Assembly: GCA_012845835.1 (NCBI GenBank)
Contig: JABAKD010000019.1
Coordinates: 5,689,494-5,753,493 of the forward strand
Direction of reading: 5' to 3'
Length of the DNA stretch: 64,000 bases
Origin: Undaria pinnatifida
Lineage: Eukaryota > Sar > Phaeophyceae > Laminariales > Alariaceae
Both the position numbers and the translations under genes were made by a program. Positions 45,001-64,000 of this stretch are shown here, in pieces (position 1 is the first letter of the stretch; the number at the start of each line of letters is the position of its first letter). The notes under the pieces were generated by a model. The model searched no databases. It saw only the letters and a program-made list of their open reading frames with translations, and had not been told where the DNA came from.

Positions 45001-48000
45001 TCTGTGCAACAGGATACCACACCCAACCTAGTACTGTATGTACCAAGTATAACGGAGTACCTTTTTTTTTTTTTTTTTTTTTTTTTTTCTTTGCACACTT
45101 TCACTTTCCAGCTTCTGGACAAGCCGTGGTCACAGGTGTCATCCCTTCTCCTCCCCGGTTCTTGCCTTCAATTTTTATCGCGCATAGGGCTCAGCAATCC
45201 CACTGCTCGTCGATTGTTCATCGAGTGTTGCTAACTCACGCTCTCGCGCTTTCCGCAAGTCAATTTGTCCACAAGAAAAAGTCCCAACGAATTTATACGA
45301 GTACGCACTCGGCGGGGCTCGAACTCACGAAACTGACCTATACCAGGCGCGAGGATAACCTGATACGCCACCGGGGCGACCGTATTCCGTCCTCGGTAAC
45401 CAGCGATATATTTTATTCTGCAGCGCTGAGTCTTGGAGCGTTAGACAGAAGTTGTGAGATAATATATAGAACTTTCTGCTATGATATAGTACGATACAGT
45501 GTGTGTTCTGTAGAGAGGCATATTTACCAGTCTCAACAGGGCGATCTAGCCCCTGACAAGCAGTGCCAAGAGTGAGCAGGGCGTATGCTGTGGTGACTTC
45601 ACCGATCATAGTACTGTACTTCGAACTACAATATCACGACAAAAACACGGGATACCCTTCTCCCTCTCTGTCGCTGTATCTCTCTCATACGATATGAAAA
45701 TATGAGTCTGTTTCGCTTGGAGGTTCGCCCCCAGCCGCGGCCGTTCGTCGTCGCCAAATCGTCACCATCATCACGAACAACATCCAATGCGCACCACACA
45801 GCCAATACTTCGTATAACATAAGCACCTGCCTCCTGTGTGCACGGTTTTATACCTAGCATACTGCTGCTGTTTTACCGCATGATATGAAAACGTAGCTCG
45901 GCAGACCTTTGTCCTGCGCTCGAACGCTGCACAGCAGTACCTGCAGTAGTAATCTGCCTAAAGGCAAAACTGTCTCTGTTGTTCACTTGTGTGTGTTCTT
46001 AACTTGAAACCAACATTTTGCGACGCACCCATGGTCAACCAACCTAGAATATCCAATGGCCGTACGGCTTCTTTATTCTTCATGCTGAATGCAAACCATC
46101 GCAAGACAGCAGTAGAGATGAGGTTGCGAGTTGGCTGACTATACTAACTGTAAGTAATGGTAACAATAAGTCGCCGACTGGCTGTTTGTTGGCTAGGTTT
46201 TGCAGTGAAAATAGTTGAGGGCGGCAATTTGCTTAGTTCTGCGGGTTAGCATCTGACTGGCGCGTCTGTGGCCCACCTTGTGTATGACACGAACGATAGG
46301 GGTAGTACTTTGTGGAGAACAGAATTTCTGAAAGACGGGACTCCTTAACGCCTTCACAACTGGAAACCCGTTTTGGGGGACAGATCACTGGAAGTTAGTA
46401 TCGGGAGGGGTTCTGGGGCCCCAAAGGAGTTAACGCCTTTACAACTGGAAACCCGTTTTTGGCAACACTTTACTCGGAATAAATACAGGGGGGGGGTTGG
46501 AGCTCTACAGAGGTTAACCCAATATCGTCGAAATGGATGTCATTCTTGTTTTGCGCAATTATTCACGAACATATAATATCTGTATGCCTAGACCATGGGT
46601 TGCTCATTGGGTCGCACTTTCCTTCATTTCCCAGAAACTGTTTTACGGCGAGGTCGTGTAGAGCTCAAGCGAGGAACTTCAGAAAAAAAATGTGCCTACC
46701 GCAGCATGCGCCGCATATTAACATCGACTACGTCACTTATTTATACCGTATACGACGGTGTGCACCACACCCCCGGCAACAACCTTTGGAGCCTCTAAAA
46801 AACTCATCACTCAGTGTGTTGTACTCCGCAGGTGTGATATACAGCGTATCCCGGTGATAAAGTGGGTGATTATTTTGGGATTTCATAAAGCGCATCAGCG
46901 GGGTGGTATACTCTACGGGTGTGATAAAAAGGGTGTGATGTCAGTGGTAGCAAAGGAGTTCGGCTGCCACACTCCAAGTAGGAGGCACATATGTGGTTTG
47001 CCGCAAAAAACACATGATCGAGCGTTGAGTACCGTTGTCGGTAGCAGCAGCAGCCGGCGCCGCCGAAGAGTTTTGCCTACTGCGATGGGCCACGCGTTCG
47101 CAAGGCCTTTGCGCCTCCTACACCTCCATGTTTCTGGTCTCCGTATGATGTTGTACGTTCGCACACCTGTGGATAAATACTGCCAAAGATACTGCGTGCT
47201 TTCTCACGTCTCTGCTCACATCACGGTATCACCCAAGTGGCATGTTGTGGGTGTTAGAGATCATGAGGCATGGCACCGCATGGGGTGTGGTATACAACGT
47301 CTAGGGTGATGTACACCGTCGTACACGGTAGTTCACTTTTGCTATGCTACCCAGCTACTAATACTAGCTACCAAGGTAGCTGTGACGTACAGCCAACCAA
47401 CAGTCCTTAAGTAGGGAGCTACTATTATTATATTCGTGCACACGATCAATAGACACTCCCAAGTATAACAGTATTCGTCGTCCATCACTGACAGACATTA
47501 ATTGATTATTGTTGAGGTTGTTGTCTATCAGCCTATCGTACGGTGATGGCATCACAGCAGTAGCAACAGCCGCAGCAGCAGCAGCAGCAGGAAAACCGCT
47601 AATTTCTCGACCAGGACCTCGGTACACCCAACGACGTCCAGCCAACACACCAGCACACCCAGGGTTCCGTTAAAATGCCCACGTTTCAACGTTTTTGCTC
47701 CATTCCTTATGGTCTTCGCCAACCAACAAATGACTAGGCGGGAACTCCAGCCAGCTCACAGCCCTGGCGACAGCAGTGCCCCTATAGCCCGCACAAGTTG
47801 TTGGGGTAAAAGTACGCAAAATAGGCGCGGTGCACAAAATCACGGACAAAAGAGTAACGAGCACACAGGCCGAACGCAAAGTCAATATCGGCACATGTCA
47901 ACGGGTTTTAGACGAGAAAAACTGTATTGGTGGTGCGTCTTTCCAAAGCACATGCATCCACGACTCCCAAAACTAAACATCCTGGAAGGCCGCGCTTCAC

Positions 48001-49423
48001 AAGCCGAAGCATCCAACCACGGGTCACCCCATAACTGTTGTACGACGTAGCGCTTACAACCTTAGTGTTACGGTTCTGGTCAGGGTAATAACCTTAGGGT
48101 TGCGGTTCTGGTCAGGGTTTACGTTGCCTTCCCCCCGACCACCACCCTACCCTGATTATATTAGTCCATCTTTACGAGTACAGTTAGTAGTAAGGTAGGG
48201 TACGGAATCAAAGAATTTTTCCTGGAAACAGATTGGTCCAAAGTCGGGTAATACAGCCTCAGCAAAGCCGAAAGCAAAGCAACGAGAGCTGCCTTTGCTT
48301 TACCGCGACGCCATCGGATGGTTGTCGAACGCTATGACCCTAACCCGTATGATACCATACCAGTAAAGCCTGGCACAGGACATCTAAAAGTAGTAAACAG
48401 GTAAATAAGAGAGGCAGGCCGATATTCACATGAAAAGAAGAAACTCCGGGGCCTCTGCACTCACGTTATTAATATTAATAGTGATGAACGCACCCCGAAT
48501 CAGAAAACCAGTCTGGGCGACACGGTATTTCTGATTCTTAGCTTTAGTGTGTAAGTGTCCTGTACTATTGTATTGTCTAGGATAAAGTATGGGAATCCGG
48601 GAAAGGCGGGGAGGCCAAGTATGGGAATCCGGGAAAGGCGGGGAGGGCCGCCCACCAACAAGGTACATACGCATCCCGTGAACGTTTGTGATGTTCGATG
48701 TTTACCATGGAACACGTCCTTGGTCACGGTTGATGGCGATGACGACAACGTTTCATGTGAGGAGTGGGAATTGAAGTCGGCGCTGTCAGCTTTGGGGTCA
48801 TCGCGTTACACTCGGAAGGTACTCTACGAGCTTGGGAGACTACGTATCAACTACTGTACTCGTACCGCACGGTCGGCTGTTATGTATGTCGAGTACGAAC
48901 CAGCAGTGAAAAACAGAAGCACTGCTGCAGCAGTACATTGGTAGTGCACCCTGGAGTGCTGATATGCGCCAGCCGACGACACCGGTAGTATACCGGATAT
49001 CGGCACTACGTATTAGTTCCGATACCGATTTAAAAGTGCTTGTTTGAGTCGAGCTACGCGATTTCGTCGGAACTATAACGGCAATAAGCACTATTTCAGC
49101 CGGCACAACAGAGAGACCATCACTGCTGCTGTGCGTACCGTACGAGGGCTTCCCGCCGCTCCTCCTCAAGCAAAGAGGTAGGAGGAATGAAGCACACCGA
49201 GCAGCGAAACATCCAAAAGAACACCCCCTCCGCCTACTAGGCCCTTCCCTGCGCTACACCCTCCAATTCTGAAACCTTCTGACATCGTCCCGCCTCTCAC
49301 CATCGCGCTGTCTAATCCAGAGTGGGCGAAGGCGCTCCCTGCCGAGACGAGGACAGCAAGCACACTGAACGCAACAACCCAGGCAAGAGGGATGAACCTC
49401 GCTGTGACACTTCCCGACCCCAT
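38804..49423 (-). CDS. GDT1: GDT1/TMEM165 family (UPF0016) cation/proton transporter, complete 7-exon gene
   Basis: Exons in order on the - strand: 49423-49301, 44392-44325, 43186-43030, 42568-42488, 40521-40393, 39770-39595 and 39002-38804. They join in phase into 933 nt, 310 residues plus stop, close to human TMEM165 (about 324). Residues 1-33 form a signal peptide. The two family motifs are EIGDKT (59-64) and EWGDRS (199-204), each heading a hydrophobic repeat; their acidic residues bind the cation in this family. The acidic/basic loop (about 140-186, EELTEVEEELTKKNE) is typical of Golgi members. Family members exchange Mn2+/Ca2+ for protons in the Golgi or, in plants, in chloroplasts. The introns carry a SINE, retrotransposon debris and repeats. 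The gene is divergent to the F-BAR gene. Confidence 0.9.
39028..39085. repeat. short CATAC/CGTAC tract
   Basis: 'accataccgtaccgatccgt' and 'cgtaccgtaccgtac' words, related to the 21463-22051 satellite. It lies just inside the intron before the last GDT1 exon. Confidence 0.6.
39595..39770 (-). CDS. GDT1: GDT1 exon 6, second E-x-G-D-R-S motif
   Basis: Acceptor gtcaaaacag, donor gag|gtgaga. It encodes LTMSFTMTFLAEWGDRSQIA followed by TIALATTKDPFGVTAGGVIG and HSLCTGMAVIGGRMLAA. This is the most conserved part of the family and nearly identical in pattern to animal TMEM165. Confidence 0.95.
40393..40521 (-). CDS. GDT1: GDT1 exon 5, hydrophilic loop
   Basis: Acceptor acatattag, donor cag|gtgaga, 129 bp, phase 0 at both ends. 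It encodes VEEELTKKNEGEPKKDEFEL and a glycine/serine-rich end (RRPSSAKKSLSQ). It matches the charged cytosolic loop between the two hydrophobic halves in TMEM165-type proteins. Confidence 0.8.
41040..42480. mobile_element. second fragment of the same LTR-element family, palindromic
   Basis: About 41070-41745 (+) matches 5885-6560 (zinc knuckle end, linker, start of protease). It is joined at about 41750 to gag N-terminal sequence (+, to about 42085), which then turns back on itself to about 42480 (-). The palindrome arms (about 41880-42080 and 42095-42300) share 'ccagcatgggttctgcaaat' and 'ggaacgcc(a/c)aat'. No LTRs were seen. It fills much of the intron between GDT1 exons 4 and 5 and ends within about 10 bp of the exon 4 donor. 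Confidence 0.75.
42488..42568 (-). CDS. GDT1: GDT1 exon 4
   Basis: Acceptor caaacag, donor gag|gtaaaa. It encodes 27 residues, LLFLYFGIKMVKEGMDAHGG then PSEELTE, the classic 'LF..FG.+ML.EG' segment of the family. Phase 0 at both ends. Confidence 0.95.
42660..42960. repeat. G/A- and C-rich low-complexity tract in intron
   Basis: Purine-rich (gagagaggga) then pyrimidine-rich (ccctcccccg) runs between GDT1 exons 3 and 4. No coding signal. Confidence 0.7.
43030..43186 (-). CDS. GDT1: GDT1 exon 3
   Basis: Acceptor tttatggcag, donor gcg|gtgaga. It completes the threonine of EIGDKT and continues FFIAAIMAMSYPRMAVFGGA, then VGALAVMTVLSAALGFALPS and LPKTYTHYASA: two membrane helices and the conserved Y-x-H-Y region. 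Confidence 0.95.
43375..43440 (-). mobile_element. short poly(A)-tailed element, partial copy 4
   Basis: 'tttttaatcctccggaggat' followed by 'gggaaaag' and 'taagctcaccaaattccatg' corresponds to the tail half of the element at 30011-30145. The head is missing. Confidence 0.5.
44125..44235 (+). repeat. family B copy
   Basis: 'atgttggaggtgtctctatt', 'gtgctccgtctcgaaaggga' and 'aaggcaagcaactaatgagt', then an oligo-C run. Orientation is opposite to the GDT1 gene in whose intron it lies. Confidence 0.7.
44325..44392 (-). CDS. GDT1: GDT1 exon 2, first E-x-G-D-K-T motif
   Basis: Acceptor cacccccag-like (caccccag), donor ac|gtaaga. It encodes AGFWTAFANSVAMIIATEIG plus DK, with the threonine codon split with exon 3. 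A second acceptor four bases downstream (ggcag) is possible but would need a different phase from exon 1. Confidence 0.9.
45062..45381 (-). mobile_element. tRNA-derived SINE, copy 3 (youngest-looking)
   Basis: Full-length copy in GDT1 intron 1, same strand as the gene. The head starts ggtcgccccggtggcgtatc, the B box is gttcgagcc, and the tail is an uninterrupted run of 27 A's (T's on +). The long clean tail suggests recent insertion. Confidence 0.85.
46346..46512 (+). repeat. family C, two units
   Basis: Two head-to-tail units each carry 'ttaacgcctt(t/c)acaact' and 'ggaaacccgtttt', followed by 'gttaacccaatatcgtcg'. Intronic to GDT1. Confidence 0.65.
49301..49423 (-). CDS. GDT1: GDT1 exon 1, signal peptide
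   Basis: The start codon at 49423 opens 41 codons: MGSGSVTARFIPLAWVVAFS, VLAVLVSAGSAFA, then HSGLDSAM. There is a basic n-region, a hydrophobic core and small residues before the cleavage site. The donor atg|gtgaga is phase 0, joining exon 2 in frame. The SAFA at the expected cleavage point resembles the ASAFAP plastid-entry motif of heterokont algae. The frame also runs on past the donor, so an unspliced read would end at 49166. Confidence 0.75.
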
Positions 49424-49975
49424 GGCTCAGTCACCCGCGTCCCAGCGCAAATCTAGGTGATGAGAAAGCGCGGGGGGCGGGGGCGGTGCTCCCTGAAGGC
49501 AGCCGAAACCGGTCCTATCCCCCTTGGAGAGAGATGTTCCGACGCTGGGCTGGGCTGGGCTGGGGCACAGCACAGGGTGCACAGAAATTCAAGTGGTTGT
49601 GCGCTGTGGGCCAGGTGGGTTCAAAAAAAATCCCCTGGTTCCCGAGAGTTCTCCCGAATAAAAACGCCTCCGAAGTAATATAACTTTTTTAGCTATTATT
49701 TGTTATTTTCTTCTTTTGAGTCACATCATAAGCTGGAGAGCGAGCGCCTTCCTTTATTCTACAACCTGCTAGATCACCACGAGCACTCCCCAAACCCACT
49801 CAATCGACAGCCTGATCCCGCGAAACTCAAGAGCACACAAGGGCGTCGACGACCACTCTTCAGATCAGCAGAAACAAGACTCACCAAGGCTTCCTGTCAA
49901 CCGTAATCGACAGATTGGATACTGCAACAAATCAACCTAAACCTCAACGAAACAGCGAAGACTCAGAAGGTCATC
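49424..49975. promoter_or_regulatory. shared intergenic region of a divergent gene pair
   Basis: 552 bp separate the GDT1 start codon (- strand) from the F-BAR start codon (+ strand). It must hold both 5' UTRs and promoters. It contains a 'ctgggctgggctggg' repeat near 49547 and no clear TATA box; transcription starts cannot be placed from sequence alone. Confidence 0.5.
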
Positions 49976-62032
<12,057 letters not shown>

Positions 62033-62245
62033 AATATTATGTTTGTTTTTTTTTGGCTCGCTGCTCTCCGGCGGCCGAGGGTTTCTTCTCGCACTTTCGG
62101 CTGCGGGGCAAGATAGGCTGCCATGGGTACATTATGAAGCATGTCTGGATCTCGGCCGAGCTCCGTGGCGGTGCTCGGCGCATTAAACGTCGCTGAGCTG
62201 GCTCTACTTGGCAAGGGACTGCGTTCCGTCTCCCTGAGACGAGCA

Positions 62246-63690
62246 GGTCACTTGGAACACCCCAAACTGTTTTACAAATTTTGATAAACTTTTACAATTT
62301 TTTGTCCTTTTTTGTTTTGGTTAAAAAAAATGGCCCGCTACCCGCCCAGTCTCGAATCGCCTGCTCTGTTTTTATCACACCCTCTCAGCAGTTGCAGCAG
62401 TAGAAGCAGCGGTAGCCGCAGCAGTAGCCGCAGCACAACAGCAGCAGCAGCTGAACCAATATACAGCAGCAGCAGTACACATTTGCCCAACGCCATATCT
62501 CTCGCGGCGACGAGCAGGGTGCAGACAGGCATGTATCATGCGCGGAAATGGGCCCTACCCGCTTGTTTACCGTGTCGGCCGGGAATATAAGGAACAACAC
62601 AATAACCAATGGTAAACGTACCCTGTATTTTCGCCCAGCAAGAAACTGTCAACACATCGGCAACGTTTGGTTGGCTTCCTTGGGCGCCGTGATAGCTGCC
62701 TGGAACCGTGTGCGCCTGGTGAACGCGCGACGGGGCCCGGGTCTCCTCGACTTCGAGGGGTCGGGGCTGCCGATTTCCGTCGCGACTTGGCCGGCATCGT
62801 CCGAGAGAGGGTGGCTGGGAATGGGGCGCCTGGTGCTTCCATGAAAACAAAAAATCTCGGGGTGCAGTTGGAGGAGACCGGGATTGAACATATATACCTA
62901 AACCGCTTATAACACAAGACGCCTACCAATCGGTACTAGTATTACCGTCCACAAAGGATAGGTTGCTCTTGCCCCAGAAACGAGGTCGGTATATAAAGGG
63001 CCGTTTGGAGTGCGTGCGCACGCACATGTACTATTACTACAGCTGTGTACTGGAGGGAGATCACCTGGAACACACCAAACTGTTAACAAATTATGATAAA
63101 CTGTCACAAATATTTGTTCTTTTTCGTTTTGTTTGTAAGAAATGGCCCGCTACCATCGCCCAGTCTCGAATCACCAGCTCTGTTTTTAACACACCCTCTC
63201 AGCAGTTGCAGCAGTAGAAGCGGCAGTAGGAGCAGCAGTAGCCGCAGCAGCAGGAGCAATATACGGCAGCAGCAGCAGCAGCAGCAGCAGCAGTACACAT
63301 GTGCCGACAGCGCCATATCTCTCGCGGCGGCGAGCAGGGTGCAGGCAGGGGTGTATCGTGCCCCGAAATACGCCCTGTTCTCTCGCTTGGTATGCCGTGA
63401 TGGCCGGGAATATAAGGAACAACACAATGATCATATCCAATGGTCAACGTACCCTGTACTTTCGCCCAGCGTGAAACTGTGAACACGTCCGCAACGTTTG
63501 GTTGGCTTCCTTGGGCGCCGTGATAGCTGCCTGGAACCGTGTGCACCTGGTGAACGCGCGACGGAGGCCGGGTCTCCTCGACTTCGAGGGGTCGGGGCTC
63601 CCGATTTCCGTCGCGACTTGGCGGGCATCGTCCGAGAGAGGGTGGCTGGGGATGGGACGCCTGGTGCTTCCATGAAAACAAAAAATCTCG
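62246..63690 (+). repeat. tandem duplication of about 620 bp units, period about 813-831 bp
   Basis: 62246-62859 and 63059-63690 are collinear: 'tcac(t/c)tggaacac', 'aatggcccgctacc', 'cagtctcgaatc', a cag/gta-rich stretch, 'ccatatctctcgcggcg', 'ttggttggcttccttgggcg' and 'atgaaaacaaaaaatctcg'. About 200 unique bases separate them. The many overlapping frames are not supported as genes. Confidence 0.9.
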
Positions 63691-64000
63691 ATCGTCCCAC
63701 TGGGTGTGTAGTATATGTGTGTGACACGTCTAGTTCTTGGTTTCCCGAATAACATGTTACGTGCGTTACCTATGACTCCCTTTTCGCCTTGCGACGCCCC
63801 CGGGATTTGACGTTACACACATCCCGAAGGGGAGCCTTGTACTTCGTATAGCATTGTACCTTGTTGATTTTTTGGGAGTAAGTCATATACCAGAATAAGA
63901 ATATGCCAGGTACCTGGTATACCATAACATAGGGTACGGTCTTGTGACATTACATATACACAATTAATGTTGTATTAGTAGCAAGGGGAATCGATGCGTA
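63691..64000. other. gene-free end of window
   Basis: No recognised feature beyond one palindromic TACCTGGTA at 63911. Confidence 0.5.

Noticed and set aside
62312-63752. Several 80-160 residue frames on both strands
   Set aside because: They recur identically in the tandem duplication, overlap one another in all frames and carry no domain or splice consistency.
63838-63860. loxP-like word acttcgtatagca
   Set aside because: Only about 13 bases match and there is no second inverted arm; similar 10-mers at 45808 and 52742 also lack arms. Chance or a small repeat, not a recombination site.

Overview
The window is nuclear DNA from an intron-rich eukaryote with C/G-homopolymer-rich, repeat-laden sequence. 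A photosynthetic stramenopile, most likely a brown alga, fits best. This is inference from long introns (up to about 6.7 kb), GC-rich exons, a TTAGGG-type interstitial telomere tract, and an SAFA motif after a signal peptide. It was not tested by any search.

Three split protein genes can be read. (1) + strand, about 22.3-26.7 kb: a PAP2-superfamily sphingoid-base/sphingosine-1-phosphate phosphatase (PSTH and SR-x5-H-x3-D motifs); its 5' end and one internal junction are unresolved. (2) - strand, 49,423-38,804: a GDT1/TMEM165 (UPF0016) cation/proton transporter. Its seven exons join in phase into a complete 310-residue protein with both E-x-G-D-[KR]-[ST] motifs. (3) + strand from 49,976 to about 62.0 kb: a probable F-BAR (FCH) membrane-curvature protein. 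Genes 2 and 3 are divergent, with start codons about 550 bp apart, so they probably share a promoter region. All other long open frames are low-complexity or repeat artefacts.

The rest is mostly mobile and repetitive DNA. Positions 2,278-8,384 hold a scrambled Ty3/gypsy-type LTR element: two 359-bp LTRs, PBS, PPT and integrase on the - strand, but gag and protease on the + strand, preceded by alternating inverted copies of the gag 5' region. A second fragment of the same family, also palindromic, sits in a GDT1 intron directly against a 5' splice site. Other families are a tRNA-derived SINE (three copies plus a remnant), a short poly(A)-tailed element (four copies), two MITE families, two oligo-C-tailed families (A, B) often lying just upstream of 3' splice sites, and several short dispersed families (C, D, E).

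Four intact-looking tRNA-Ile(GAU) genes, plus a decayed one, lie on the - strand between 12.7 and 21.0 kb; two of them are in a local tandem duplication. Microsatellites are abundant: (TTG)n, (CCCCA)n, CATAC and TTCTTG. No CRISPR array, rRNA or bacterial-type operon was seen.
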